Part shown: one piece after another, positions 1 to 7,460 of the stretch
How the letters are laid out: each line of letters begins with the position of its first letter
How positions within the stretch are numbered: the stretch's first letter is position 1
Assembly: GCA_946537255.1 (NCBI GenBank)
Contig: CAMNFS010000015.1
Location: 1 to 39,552, forward strand
Source: an uncultured Erysipelotrichaceae bacterium
GTDB taxonomy: Bacteria; Bacillota_I; Bacilli_A; Erysipelotrichales; Erysipelotrichaceae
Length of the DNA stretch: 39,552 bases
Reading direction: 5' to 3'
Notes under the pieces: generated by a model
Databases searched by the model: none
What the model saw: only the letters and a program-made list of their open reading frames with translations
Told to the model about the DNA's origin: nothing
Translations under genes and position numbers: made by a program

Positions 1-165
1 GGTTTGGGTATCCGCCGATATACATGGATGCTACCTGAGCGGATTTATCTGCATTATAGCTTCCATGCAATGCTTGCCCGTTTCCAAGGAATACAGCTGG
101 CCGTTTCCATGGATTGAGCAAGTACAAGGTTTGGACGACGATGACACTTGATCAATCCATTCTTC

Positions 166-477
166 TTAAGCTAATTCGATGCTGGAACTGGAATTCATCT
201 GATTCTGAATCAGCATCATGCGCTGCTCTTCCACCTCTCTCAGACCGATCGTATGAAGCAATTCATCAATCGGACGGCCCACAGCAGTGGCATAGCGGCA
301 GATAAATGAAATCGTAGGATTCTTATTCTCTCCCAGTGCTTTCGCAAACTGTGAGCGGGAAATACCCATCATTCGCGCAATCCTTTCCTGGTTGAATGAT
401 GCGTTATGCTGGGATTTTCTGAATTCCCAATCCTCTCTAATCACATCCATCGCCACTTCCTCATAGTTCTTTGCCAT
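166..477 (-). CDS. XRE-family helix-turn-helix regulator
   Basis: This encodes a 103-residue DNA-binding protein. The central segment (QERIARMMGISRSQFAKALG, about residues 31-50) is a Cro/C1-type helix-turn-helix, followed by NPTISFICRYATAVG, which matches the rest of the five-helix XRE fold. It probably acts as a cytoplasmic transcription regulator, but the target is unknown. The ATG at 477 is preferred over one eight codons upstream because GGAGG lies 7 bases before it. It lies downstream of tRNA-Asn and is separated from it by a strong terminator, so it likely has its own promoter. No toxin or phage partner is visible, although XRE proteins of this size are often antitoxins. Confidence 0.85.
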   Translation of the reverse strand: MAKNYEEVAMDVIREDWEFRKSQHNASFNQERIARMMGISRSQFAKALGENKNPTISFICRYATAVGRPIDELLHTIGLREVEEQRMMLIQNQMNSSSSIELA

Positions 478-521
478 TCTTTCACCTCCATTACCAAACA
501 AACTGTGTGTGTCTAAACGTC

Positions 522-556
522 AAAAAAGCCCGTTAGATTAGCAATCTAACGGGCTT
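522..556 (-). terminator. Intrinsic terminator after tRNA-Asn
   Basis: A 14-bp perfect stem with a 3-base loop is followed on the minus strand by six T residues. It lies 11 bases past the tRNA 3' end and separates the tRNA from the HTH gene. Confidence 0.92.
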
Positions 557-567
557 ATAAGCCTATA

Positions 568-643
568 TGGCGCCTCAAACAGGGCTCGAACCTGTGACCT
601 AGCGGTTAACAGCCGCTCGCTCTGCCGACTGAGCTATTGAGGC
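568..643 (-). tRNA. tRNA-Asn (GTT anticodon)
   Basis: The 76-base sequence folds as a full cloverleaf. The acceptor stem GCCTCAA pairs with TTGAGGC, the anticodon stem AGCGG/CCGCT encloses the loop CTGTTAA (anticodon GTT), and the T arm contains GGTTCGAGCC. The terminal CCA is encoded at 568-570. It is transcribed alone between its own promoter and terminator. Confidence 0.97.
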
Positions 644-652
644 ACGACTCAT

Positions 653-681
653 ATAATATCACTGTCCTTCAATTTGTGCAA
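653..681 (-). promoter_or_regulatory. Promoter of tRNA-Asn
   Basis: The -35 TTGCAC (676-681) and -10 TATTAT (653-658) are separated by 17 bases. The -10 ends 10 bases before the first tRNA base. Confidence 0.75.
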
Positions 682-827
682 TACATTTTCAAAATATTTG
701 CATCACTGTACTCTTCTGTTACTTCAGATCTTCTTAAGTAAGCAATACACTGCAGAAATTGGCTGGTGAAGTCTTGAATTTTTTTTCTGAATGCTTTGCA
801 CTGCAGAAGGAGTCTGAACCCGGCATG

Positions 828-928
828 AAAAAACAGAGTCTGATCAGATCAGGCCCTGTCTGAACGCACGGATAAGTGGTAGGGGTTAACCGTGCAATTT
901 CAGCAATTTCATGTCATATGCATCGCAC
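828..928 (-). ncRNA. Candidate small RNA of about 100 nt
   Basis: No open reading frame explains this stretch, yet on the minus strand it has the layout of a small RNA gene. A perfect -10 TATAAT lies at 935-940. A hairpin with arms GCACGG/CCGTGC follows (866-871 with 890-895). Next comes a terminator-like stem at 833-859 with a single mismatch and six T residues at 828-833. The -35 is poor. It lies between the nusG terminator and the tRNA promoter and belongs to neither. Identity and function are unknown. I could not match it to 6S, SRP or tmRNA. Confidence 0.35.
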
Positions 929-1007
929 ATGTTGATTATACATTAATAACATTCAGATTTGCATGAACTTAATGTGAATTTTCATGTGATTTACACATTT
1001 ATTACAT

Positions 1008-1046
1008 GAAAGGCAAAAGGCGGTCTAATCCCCGCCTCTTCCTTTC
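1008..1046 (-). terminator. Terminator of rpmG-secE-nusG
   Basis: GGCGG/CCGCC, extended by A-T pairs, forms a hairpin immediately after the nusG stop codon, followed by TTTTG and CCTTTC. Confidence 0.8.
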
Positions 1047-1048
1047 AT

Positions 1049-1636
1049 TCAGTCTTCCACTTTCTGAAGATCGTTGTAATTGATGTCTGTCGGTGTATCA
1101 CGTCCAAACAGCATCGTCAGAACACTCGCAACCTGAGTCTGATCGTTCATGGAACTGACACGGCCTTCCATACCGGAGAATGGTCCGGTCAGAATACGTA
1201 CCGTATCACCAACACCAAAGTTCACTACGACCTTCTTGTCGCTCTGACCCATCCGACGGAGAATGGATTCCATCTCTACCGGAGAAACCGGGAACGGTTT
1301 TGCGCCGCCGCCGGAAGAGCCGATAAATCCCGTGACACCTGGCGTATTTCGTACAACATACCATGCATCATCCGTCATAATCATTTCTACAAATACATAT
1401 CCGGGAAACATGTTTTTCATCTTCTCAACCTGTTTTCCGTTTTTGATCTCCACTTCCGCTTCTTCCGCAACCAGAATACGGAACAGATAATCCTGAATAC
1501 CCATCGACTCAACCCGCTTCTCAAGGTTTTCCTTGACACGGTTTTCATGGCCGGAATAAGTGTTGACTACATACCAGCGCTTTTCATGTTCCTCATCAAT
1601 GATGGGATTGACTGCTTTTTCTTCCTGTTCACTCAT
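1049..1636 (-). CDS. nusG: Transcription termination/antitermination factor NusG
   Basis: NusG binds RNA polymerase and affects elongation, pausing and Rho or ribosome coupling in the cytoplasm. The 195-residue product has the NGN domain (WYVVNTYSGHE near residue 21; FPGYVFVEM near residue 77). A C-terminal KOW domain follows (VGDTVRILTGPFSGMEG, about residues 142-158). Length and domain order are typical. The gene starts 6 bases after the secE stop and closes the operon with a hairpin. The ribosomal protein genes rplK-rplA that often follow nusG are absent here. Confidence 0.97.
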   Translation of the reverse strand: MSEQEEKAVNPIIDEEHEKRWYVVNTYSGHENRVKENLEKRVESMGIQDYLFRILVAEEAEVEIKNGKQVEKMKNMFPGYVFVEMIMTDDAWYVVRNTPGVTGFIGSSGGGAKPFPVSPVEMESILRRMGQSDKKVVVNFGVGDTVRILTGPFSGMEGRVSSMNDQTQVASVLTMLFGRDTPTDINYNDLQKVED

Positions 1637-1642
1637 ATCTCA

Positions 1643-1828
1643 TTACACTCCGATTCCGATCATTCTCAGGCCATATGCAACAATTAAATCGCAGAGCACA
1701 AAGAACGCCGCAAAAAAGCCTGTGAAAATCACTACTTCCGCAGTATCATTTGCTACGTCCTTGCGGCTTGGCCAGCGAACCCGCTTTGCCTCTTTTTTTA
1801 TGCCGCTCCAGCTGAATGTCTTATCCAT
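1643..1828 (-). CDS. secE: Preprotein translocase subunit SecE
   Basis: This is the 61-residue small subunit of the SecYEG channel in the cytoplasmic membrane, which clamps SecY during protein export. The N-terminal half carries the conserved amphipathic stretch (KEAKRVRWPSRKDV, about residues 11-24). One membrane helix follows (about residues 31-55). Single-span SecE of this size is usual in Bacillota. It sits between rpmG (14-base gap) and nusG (6-base gap), the classic operon order. Confidence 0.95.
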   Translation of the reverse strand: MDKTFSWSGIKKEAKRVRWPSRKDVANDTAEVVIFTGFFAAFFVLCDLIVAYGLRMIGIGV

Positions 1829-1842
1829 AATCTCAATCTCTC

Positions 1843-1995
1843 CTATTTCGTTTCCTTATGAAGCGTTTTTCTGCCGCATTTCGGGCAGTACTTGTTGAGC
1901 TCCAGTCGCTTCTGGCTGTTCTTTTTCCGGTTCGTCGTGTAATTTCTTGAAAGACATTCCGAACATGCCAGTATGACCTTCCCGTCCTTTGCCAT
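1843..1995 (-). CDS. rpmG: 50S ribosomal protein L33
   Basis: This 50-residue ribosomal protein of the large subunit begins [20 protein letters not shown] and ends [16 protein letters not shown]. The pairs C-x2-C at residues 11 and 14 and C-P-K-C near residue 36 form the zinc ribbon of the C+ type of L33. The start is fixed by homology; GAGG lies about 10 bases upstream inside a hairpin arm. It is the first gene of the rpmG-secE-nusG operon. Confidence 0.95.
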   Translation of the reverse strand: MAKDGKVILACSECLSRNYTTNRKKNSQKRLELNKYCPKCGRKTLHKETK

Positions 1996-1998
1996 AAT

Positions 1999-2041
1999 AA
2001 AAAAACCTCAGATGCTTTCTCAATTTAGCATAAGAGGTTTT
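1999..2041 (-). terminator. Terminator of the histidine phosphatase gene, overlapping rpmG promoter
   Basis: AAAACCTC pairs with GAGGTTTT and the inner arms TTATGCT/AAGCATC extend the stem. Seven T residues follow and run almost into the rpmG start codon at 1995. The rpmG promoter lies inside this element. Confidence 0.8.
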
Positions 2042-2050
2042 CACAGTCAA
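2022..2050 (-). promoter_or_regulatory. Extended -10 promoter of rpmG-secE-nusG
   Basis: The -35 TTGACT (2045-2050) and -10 TAAATT (2022-2027) have 17-base spacing, and an extended TGC motif (2028-2030) precedes the -10. Predicted initiation near 2015 falls in the loop of the upstream gene's terminator, so the operon mRNA would lack the 5' arm and escape termination. Confidence 0.6.
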
Positions 2051-2061
2051 CCAGCAAACCT

Positions 2062-2724
2062 TCATCGTTTCGGATAATCTGCCGGATCAGAACGATCCAC
2101 AAACTGTTCCGGATCAGTCGGAATTGACAGGAGTTCCCAGTTTCCGTCAGTGAAGCGGAATTTCATGATTCCGCAGTTTGGAAAAGCGTACTGAGTCGGA
2201 TCAATCTTTCTGCGCTGCCGGGTGAATTCATCCGTATCCATCCCAAACAGCGTTTCCAGCATGATCATGCCGTAGTTTCCATGCGAAACAATCAATACCT
2301 TCTCTCTGTGGAGCGCTTCTGATGCAATCCGTCCCATCGTATCCGCAATCCTTTTCCGGATTGATTCCGCGCTGTCTCCTCCGATATCCGCATAATCCGT
2401 CGTCCGTTTCCGTCTGGCAAATTCTTCTTCCATTTCACTCATCAGTCTGCCATCCAGGCTTCCAAAGCAGACCTCTTTCAGTCCCTTCAGCGGCATCGCA
2501 GCCGTATTGTGACGCGCAAGAATAATCGCAGCTGTATCCACACACCGTTCACTGGACGAACAGTATGCCCGGTCAAACGGAATCATCCGCAAAGCTTTCT
2601 CAGCTCTTCCCGCATCCAGGATCCCTTTTTCCGTAAGCGGGCTGTCGCACTGTCCCTGCAGTCTTCGCTCGACATTGAATACCGTCTGTCCGTGCCGTAC
2701 ATAATAGAAGTCCACCTGCTTCAT
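2062..2724 (-). CDS. Histidine phosphatase family protein (phosphoglycerate mutase-like)
   Basis: The 220-residue protein opens with the catalytic RHG motif (R10-H11-G12, in VRHGQTVFN). It carries a second catalytic histidine in VLIVSHGNYG, diagnostic of the branch 1 histidine phosphatase fold. It uses a phosphohistidine intermediate and is expected to be cytoplasmic. Its substrate cannot be read from sequence: cofactor-dependent mutases, broad phosphatases and metal-independent phosphoserine phosphatases share the motif. The start overlaps the stop of the upstream HAD gene by four bases (ATGA), so the two phosphatases are translationally coupled. The gene ends in a terminator shared in space with the rpmG promoter. 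Confidence 0.88.
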   Translation of the reverse strand: MKQVDFYYVRHGQTVFNVERRLQGQCDSPLTEKGILDAGRAEKALRMIPFDRAYCSSSERCVDTAAIILARHNTAAMPLKGLKEVCFGSLDGRLMSEMEEEFARRKRTTDYADIGGDSAESIRKRIADTMGRIASEALHREKVLIVSHGNYGMIMLETLFGMDTDEFTRQRRKIDPTQYAFPNCGIMKFRFTDGNWELLSIPTDPEQFVDRSDPADYPKR

Positions 2725-3527
2725 TTTTTCCAGTCCTCAATATTCCGCTTCCCATTCAGTATTTCCATCAGCACATGCTCCACAAGCTCAGTGACGGTAT
2801 CTGCCCGACGGCGAATGGACTCTTTTGCGGAAGAGACTGTCACCGCACAGCCGGCAAGATCAAACAGTTCCAGATCATTGTCGTTATCTCCGAACACCAG
2901 CACTTCTTCCGGATCAATCCCGGTACAGTCAAGAATACAGCGCATCCCTTTTGCCTTGGATACACCTGTCGGGAAAAAATCCAGCCATTGCCTGTCACTC
3001 GGCACGACGGTGCAGCGATCCCCGTATCTTTTTTTCCAGTATTCGGAATCATCCACTCCGTTTTCCACAAACATGGAAATTTTGGAATACGGGAAGGATA
3101 TTTCCTCCACCCGTTCGACCGGATGACAGCGTACCCGGACCACTTCTCTCAGATGGTTCAGAAACTTTTCATCATCCGCATCCGCGTATACGCACTCCGC
3201 CGCTGTTGCCATTGCCCGTAAATCCGGATGACGCCTGATGTCCTGAAGTATTTCCTTTCCAAGAAGCGGGTCCATCAGTTCCTGACTGATCATCCTGCTA
3301 TTAAAATAGGTAACACACCCGTTCTGAGTGATATAGGAAATCTGATCTCTGACTGGCTGGAACAGGTTCTGAAGATTGTCATACTGCCGGCCGGATGATG
3401 CCGCAAATCCAATCCCCTCATTGATCAGCCCCTGTATCAGACCGCAGGTTTCCGGTCTGAGATTCAGCGCTCCGTTCAGAAGCATGGTTCCATCAAGATC
3501 GGAAGCGATCATTCGTATTCGTGTCAT
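2721..3527 (-). CDS. HAD-IIB (Cof-type) hydrolase
   Basis: This is a 268-residue haloacid dehalogenase superfamily phosphatase of the Cof/YbiV type. Motif I is DLDGTM (nucleophile D9, acid D11), the motif III lysine sits in VSKAKGM, and motif IV is GDNDNDLELF. The large cap between motifs II and III marks class IIB, which typically dephosphorylates sugar phosphates or cofactors. The ATG at 3527 is chosen because GGGAGG lies 7 bases upstream; a longer frame to 3581 has no ribosome site. It overlaps the histidine phosphatase gene by four bases. Confidence 0.9.
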   Translation of the reverse strand: MTRIRMIASDLDGTMLLNGALNLRPETCGLIQGLINEGIGFAASSGRQYDNLQNLFQPVRDQISYITQNGCVTYFNSRMISQELMDPLLGKEILQDIRRHPDLRAMATAAECVYADADDEKFLNHLREVVRVRCHPVERVEEISFPYSKISMFVENGVDDSEYWKKRYGDRCTVVPSDRQWLDFFPTGVSKAKGMRCILDCTGIDPEEVLVFGDNDNDLELFDLAGCAVTVSSAKESIRRRADTVTELVEHVLMEILNGKRNIEDWKK

Positions 3528-3631
3528 TTCTTTCCTCCCGTGATACGCCAGGCATCCCCTGCCGAAAGGCAAATCAAGCATACTCCAACCTCACATGATT
3601 CGAAACAGTTTTCTGAAGGAATCCTGCCCGC

Positions 3632-3661
3632 AAAAAACCGGCCCTTATCGAGCCGGCTCAG
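3632..3661 (-). terminator. Terminator after the solute-binding lipoprotein gene
   Basis: AGCCGGC pairs with GCCGGTT around a 9-base loop, followed by TTTTTTG on the minus strand, just past the stop codon at 3669. Confidence 0.88.
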
Positions 3662-3668
3662 CACCGCA

Positions 3669-4460
3669 TTACTGATTGGAAAGATCCGCACCGAAATACT
3701 TTTTGGAAAGTTCGGCAAGTTTGCCGTTTTCCCGCATCTGTTTCAGCGCATCATTAATCGCACTGCGAAGAGAATCATTATCCGCTCCTTTGACCAGCGG
3801 AATCGCATAGGCGGTTGCCTCATCCATCTGAGCAACCACATTCAGTCTTGTTTCACCGGTTGTCACAAGATAATCCTGAACCGAAGTGGATGCGTTGATG
3901 GTCGCATCAACCTGACCGTTGATCACCATGCTCATCGTCTCCGCAAGCGTATCAACACCCTTGACGTCTGCCCCAAAGGATTCACCGATTTCCATATAGG
4001 TACTGCCGATGGAATTCGCTGTTGTCTTTCCTTTCAGATCACTGAACCCTTTGATCTCAGTATTGGAAGCACTGACAACAAGCACGGTATGATCATAGGC
4101 ATATGGATCCGTGAAATCATAGGTTGCCTTTCGATCCTCTGTGACATCCACGCCATTGACCACAATATCATAGGTACCGGCTGTCTCGCCGGCGAACAGT
4201 CCGTCCCATGGCGCTTCGATAATATTTGCTTCAACACCCAGGATTGAGGCAATATTCTGCGCTACTTCCACATCAAACCCAACCAGTTTGTCACTGTTGT
4301 CATGAAAGGAGAACGGCTGCCAGTCTCCCTCCAGACCCACCGTAAGTTTTCCCGCCTTTTTTATTCTCGCCAGATGATCCTCCGACGAGGCTGCGGCAGA
4401 ACCGGATGCACATCCGGCAAGCATTGCCGCCGCGGCAACTGCACATACTATTTTTTTCAT
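3669..4460 (-). CDS. Amino acid ABC transporter substrate-binding lipoprotein
   Basis: The 263-residue product has a lipoprotein signal (lipobox LAGC, Cys17), so it should be anchored to the outer face of the membrane. The rest is a family 3 solute-binding protein: GKLTVGLEGDWQPFSF, then VGFDVEVAQNIA, then a second lobe with GKTTANSIGSTYME. This family binds polar amino acids. The start is set by AGAAGGA 6 bases upstream. No permease or ATPase gene is nearby, and the gene has its own promoter and terminator, so it must share a membrane complex encoded elsewhere or act as an orphan receptor. Confidence 0.92.
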   Translation of the reverse strand: MKKIVCAVAAAAMLAGCASGSAAASSEDHLARIKKAGKLTVGLEGDWQPFSFHDNSDKLVGFDVEVAQNIASILGVEANIIEAPWDGLFAGETAGTYDIVVNGVDVTEDRKATYDFTDPYAYDHTVLVVSASNTEIKGFSDLKGKTTANSIGSTYMEIGESFGADVKGVDTLAETMSMVINGQVDATINASTSVQDYLVTTGETRLNVVAQMDEATAYAIPLVKGADNDSLRSAINDALKQMRENGKLAELSKKYFGADLSNQ

Positions 4461-4523
4461 TCTGTCCTTCTTTCCGACGGCAGAACCGTCTGTCCTTCCG
4501 AGATTATTTCCGGAGATGTGCAT

Positions 4524-4552
4524 ATTCTATTACATGCCTCAGGTTTTTCCAA
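4524..4552 (-). promoter_or_regulatory. Promoter of the solute-binding protein gene
   Basis: The -35 TTGGAA (4547-4552) and -10 TAGAAT (4524-4529) have 17-base spacing. It lies just past the metA stop codon, and no terminator separates the two genes. Confidence 0.55.
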
Positions 4553-4580
4553 ACCATATGCACTTCTTTCGCTGTTCTGT

Positions 4581-5519
4581 CTATTTCCTGTTTCTGTGAG
4601 CTTCCGGAATGGCAGAGAGTTCAAACGGCGTGGACTGATAAACAAAATAATTCAGCCAGTTGGAATAGATCAGATTCGCACCGCTTCTCCAGGTATTGCG
4701 CGGGCGTTTCTGATCATCGTCATCCGGATAATAGTTCTCCGGCACATGAATCGGGAGTCCGAGATTCTTATCCCGCAGATATTCACTCTCAAGCGTCAGA
4801 GTATCGTATTCGGAATGCCCGGTAATAAAGATCTGCGTGCCGCCGTCTGTTGAAATCGCATAGATTCCCGCTTTCTCGCTCTCCGCAAGAATCTTCAGTT
4901 CCTTTACCGCTTCTACTTCATCTCTGTGGATGGTAGTATGGCGGGAATGCGGCACAAGGAAAACATCATCAAACCCACGGAACAGAATGGAACCTTTATG
5001 GGTAATGGTATGCTCATAAATACCGAACAGTTTTTCTTCCAGCGGATACTTTCTGATGCCGTAGTGATAGTACAGGCCGGCCTGTGCGCCCCAGCAGATA
5101 TGAAAGGTGCTGTATACATGGGTTCGGGTCCACTCCATGATTTCACACAGTTCATCCCAGTACTCAACTTCTTCAAACGGCATCTGTTCCACCGGCGCGC
5201 CGGTAATGATCATGCCGTCATAGAACTTGTCCCTGATTTCATCGAACGTCTGGTAATAGGTGATCATATGCTCCGCCGAGGTATTCTTTGCGGTATGTGT
5301 TGATACTCTCAGAAGTTCCATTTCAACCTGAATCGGTGTATTTCCAAGAAGCCTGGCAAGCTGGGTCTCCGTTGTTATTTTTGTAGGCATCAGATTCAGA
5401 ATCAGAATATGAAGCGGACGGATATCCTGTGTGACAGCCCGTTCAAGATCCATAACGAATATATTTTCTGATTCCAGTATCTCTCTGGCCGGCAGCCCGG
5501 CAGGTATTCTGATCGGCAT
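4581..5519 (-). CDS. metA: Homoserine O-acetyltransferase, MetA family
   Basis: This cytoplasmic enzyme acylates homoserine, the first committed step of methionine synthesis. The 312-residue protein has the MetA triad at the family's standard positions: Cys142 (FHICWGAQ), His235 and Glu237 (TGHSEYD). Residue 111 is Glu (TGAPVEQ). In characterised MetA proteins Glu111 goes with acetyl-CoA and Gly111 with succinyl-CoA, so acetyl transfer is predicted despite the common name homoserine succinyltransferase. AGGAGG lies 7 bases before the start. No SAM riboswitch or T-box is visible in the short leader, and no other methionine genes are in the window. Confidence 0.95.
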   Translation of the reverse strand: MPIRIPAGLPAREILESENIFVMDLERAVTQDIRPLHILILNLMPTKITTETQLARLLGNTPIQVEMELLRVSTHTAKNTSAEHMITYYQTFDEIRDKFYDGMIITGAPVEQMPFEEVEYWDELCEIMEWTRTHVYSTFHICWGAQAGLYYHYGIRKYPLEEKLFGIYEHTITHKGSILFRGFDDVFLVPHSRHTTIHRDEVEAVKELKILAESEKAGIYAISTDGGTQIFITGHSEYDTLTLESEYLRDKNLGLPIHVPENYYPDDDDQKRPRNTWRSGANLIYSNWLNYFVYQSTPFELSAIPEAHRNRK

Positions 5520-5560
5520 GCAGTGTTCCTCCTGAAGAAAATTCCGTAATCTATTCCTGT

Positions 5561-5566
5561 ATTATA
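5561..5566 (-). promoter_or_regulatory. -10 element of the metA promoter
   Basis: A perfect TATAAT lies 42 bases upstream of the metA start. No good -35 is found at 16-18 bases. Confidence 0.5.
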
Positions 5567-5603
5567 CCCCTCTGTTATCCGGCAAGGAATTACAACCTTT
5601 ATC

Positions 5604-5816
5604 TCATGCGGCCATGCCGTTCAGACGGATGGAATCCGCTGAGTTTTTTGAAACAGACGCACTTTGTCTTCTGATCAAATGAGCCCGATAGATCTCACGT
5701 ACTTCATTGCAGAGATCTTCCTGTGCATTTGCTCCGTATGATTCCCATGTATCCTGAAATTCATGGGATGTATTTTTCGGACTGTTCACCGGCGGCTTCT
5801 TTTCGAAAAAATCCAT
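5604..5816 (-). CDS. Small hypothetical protein
   Basis: This is a possible 70-residue protein beginning MDFFEKKPPVNSP, with a predicted helical middle (EDLCNEVREIYRAHLIRRQS). There is no signal peptide, membrane segment or motif I recognise. The ribosome site is weak (GAATGAAAG close to the ATG) and no clear promoter is seen. It lies between the divergent CHAP gene and metA with no overlap. It could be real or a chance open frame. Confidence 0.4.
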   Translation of the reverse strand: MDFFEKKPPVNSPKNTSHEFQDTWESYGANAQEDLCNEVREIYRAHLIRRQSASVSKNSADSIRLNGMAA

Positions 5817-5895
5817 CTTTCATTCAGCACTTTATTAAACGAAATTGAATATTGATGATTACTAAGCGGATTTGGATATTTCATGCCTGCATGTA

Positions 5896-5911
5896 CTGTA
5901 AGCGTTTTCGG
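5896..5911 (+). promoter_or_regulatory. cre-like CcpA operator upstream of the CHAP gene
   Basis: CTGTAAGCGTTTTCGG fits the catabolite-responsive element WTGNAANCGNWNNCW at all but the two outermost positions. It lies about 37 bases upstream of the CHAP -35. HprK, the kinase that activates HPr for CcpA, is encoded in this window. Confidence 0.5.
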
Positions 5912-5947
5912 GTGTAACCGCTTAATTTTGCGAATTCATTAACGATG

Positions 5948-5976
5948 TTGACGCGGCTTATTTTGCTTGCTAAACT
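5948..5976 (+). promoter_or_regulatory. Promoter of the CHAP hydrolase gene
   Basis: The -35 TTGACG (5948-5953) and -10 TAAACT (5971-5976) have 17-base spacing, with an extended TGC immediately before the -10. Confidence 0.65.
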
Positions 5977-6018
5977 GCCGGTTGTGCCTGAAAACGGCAT
6001 GAATTGGAGGTATGAATT

Positions 6019-6504
6019 TTGGAATTCACAGGATTAAGAAAACTGATGTGCGCAAACCTCATGACCGGAATGCTGCTGGCGGCAGGAACATCAGAAGTTA
6101 AGGCAGACGAGTGGGAAGAGCCTGTCTGGACAGAAGACTTCATCTATGACTCCGGAATGGTAAGTCCGGCATATAACCCATATTTCGGAGGCTGGTCCAA
6201 CTGCACCTGGTCCGCCTGGCAGATTGCATATGAAAACACCGGCATTGCCCTTCCTGAGTTCGGTTCAGCCGGTGCCTGGATGTATAATGCGGCAAGAATG
6301 GGTTTCGCGACCGGGAACACCCCCGCCGCAGGAAGTATTATTGTCTGGTCCCATCATGTCGGATATGTCAGTGCCGTCAGTGAAGACGGATCCATGCTCT
6401 ACATCATAGAAGGAGGCTACTGCGGAGGCTATCATGAAGGCTGGTTCCCGGCCGGTGCCGGACGCTCCCGTCAGTCCCTTCTTGGATATATTTATCTCTG
6501 GTGA
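6019..6504 (+). CDS. Secreted CHAP-domain peptidoglycan hydrolase
   Basis: The 161-residue protein has a Sec signal peptide (basic LRK, hydrophobic core to about residue 22, likely cleavage after VKA at residue 29). A single CHAP domain follows. The catalytic cysteine is Cys62 in SNCTW and the histidine is His113 in SHHVGYV; Glu131 in IIEGGY is the likely third polar residue. CHAP enzymes are cysteine amidases or endopeptidases that cut cell-wall peptide. Translation starts at TTG, 8 bases after GGAGG; an ATG at 6012 is out of frame and too close to the ribosome site. It is monocistronic, with a promoter, a nearby cre-like site and a strong terminator. Confidence 0.88.
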   Translation: MEFTGLRKLMCANLMTGMLLAAGTSEVKADEWEEPVWTEDFIYDSGMVSPAYNPYFGGWSNCTWSAWQIAYENTGIALPEFGSAGAWMYNAARMGFATGNTPAAGSIIVWSHHVGYVSAVSEDGSMLYIIEGGYCGGYHEGWFPAGAGRSRQSLLGYIYLW

Positions 6505-6530
6505 GTATTCACCTTCTGCTGCGCAACATC

Positions 6531-6559
6531 ACCGCGGACTTCCGCGGTTTTCTTTTTTC
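6531..6559 (+). terminator. Terminator of the CHAP gene
   Basis: ACCGCGG and CCGCGGT form a perfect stem with a 4-base loop followed by TTTTCTTTTTT. It abuts the stop codon of the convergent HAD gene. Confidence 0.92.
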
Positions 6560-7382
6560 AGATCAGACCGTACTTCAGAAATGCGTTGCGGATCCCGTCT
6601 TCAAGAATCGGAGTCGTTACCCAGTCCGCAGCTTTCTTGGCCGCTTCCATCGCATTTCCCATGGCGATTCCGACTCCGCAGAAGCGGATCATCGGGATGT
6701 CATTTTCACTGTCACCGATCCCGATGGAATCCTCTATGGATGCGCCATAATAATCAAGCACTCTCTGAATACCGGTTGCTTTGGTTATCGAAGCATTTGT
6801 GATTTCCGCACAGTCATCAAATTCCGGATCACGGACCGTGACCGTGAGAGTAAACCGGTCAGGAATCGACTGTCTCAGTTTCTCAAAACTGGTTCCGTGA
6901 CGGGTATAGGCACAGACCTTATAAATCTTCTCCTCGGGATGTTCATAGTATTCCGGATAGAAACAGTTGTCCCAGAGATTCCGCCGCCGTTCATCCCCGG
7001 TTTCGGCATCGCCGGCAAAGTAACGCATCAGAACGTCATAACCGAACTCATCACAGTATCCGCCGGCCTGTCCTTCCGCAACATATCCCATATCCGCCGC
7101 GTGAATCAGCTGCTTGAGAAGGTCTTCATCTTCTTTTGACAGCGGCTGGTCGTAGATCCGTTTCCGCTCCGCGTAAACCATGGATCCGGCACCGAAGACA
7201 AATCCATCCACATCGGCCCGGAGATATTTATTACAGCCGGCAAGACAGCGGCCCGTGCACAGAAACACCTTTGCCCCGTTTTCTCTTGCCTGACGGACTG
7301 CTTCCTGAGCACTCTCCGGAACCCTTCCAAGTTCCGGGCTGAACAGAGTTCCGTCTATATCCAAAAATACGTATTTTCTCAT
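6558..7382 (-). CDS. HAD-IIB (Cof-type) hydrolase with a structured leader
   Basis: This is a 274-residue cytoplasmic HAD phosphatase. Motif I is DIDGTLF (D8, D10), motif II is FLCTGR, and motif IV is GIGDSENDIPM. A large C2-type cap lies between motifs II and III, as in Cof/YbiV proteins acting on sugar or cofactor phosphates. AGGAG lies 7 bases upstream of the ATG. It is convergent with the CHAP gene. A folded leader that ends in an intrinsic terminator at 7424-7460 precedes the start codon by about 40 bases, suggesting regulation by premature termination; this could point to a small-molecule ligand related to its substrate. Confidence 0.9.
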   Translation of the reverse strand: MRKYVFLDIDGTLFSPELGRVPESAQEAVRQARENGAKVFLCTGRCLAGCNKYLRADVDGFVFGAGSMVYAERKRIYDQPLSKEDEDLLKQLIHAADMGYVAEGQAGGYCDEFGYDVLMRYFAGDAETGDERRRNLWDNCFYPEYYEHPEEKIYKVCAYTRHGTSFEKLRQSIPDRFTLTVTVRDPEFDDCAEITNASITKATGIQRVLDYYGASIEDSIGIGDSENDIPMIRFCGVGIAMGNAMEAAKKAADWVTTPILEDGIRNAFLKYGLI

Positions 7383-7423
7383 TTTGTTTCTCCTGCTTTC
7401 GAATGGATTTTAGCATTGACCAC

Positions 7424-7460
7424 AGAAAGAGAAAAGACCTGCAGTCAGGTCTTCTCTTTC
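7424..7460 (-). terminator. Intrinsic terminator inside the leader of the HAD gene
   Basis: On the minus strand GAAAGAGAAGACCTG pairs with CAGGTCTTTTCTCTTTC around ACTG, with a two-base bulge and a pyrimidine-rich 3' arm. No gene ends here; it precedes a start codon, as attenuator terminators do. Confidence 0.75.

Noticed and set aside
1-165. Open frames running off the left edge on both strands
   Set aside because: None has a start, a ribosome site or a recognisable family; I cannot support a partial gene here.
1856-2065. A 69-codon frame overlapping rpmG
   Set aside because: It is the wrong frame; L33 is encoded at 1843-1995 with intact zinc-ribbon cysteines.
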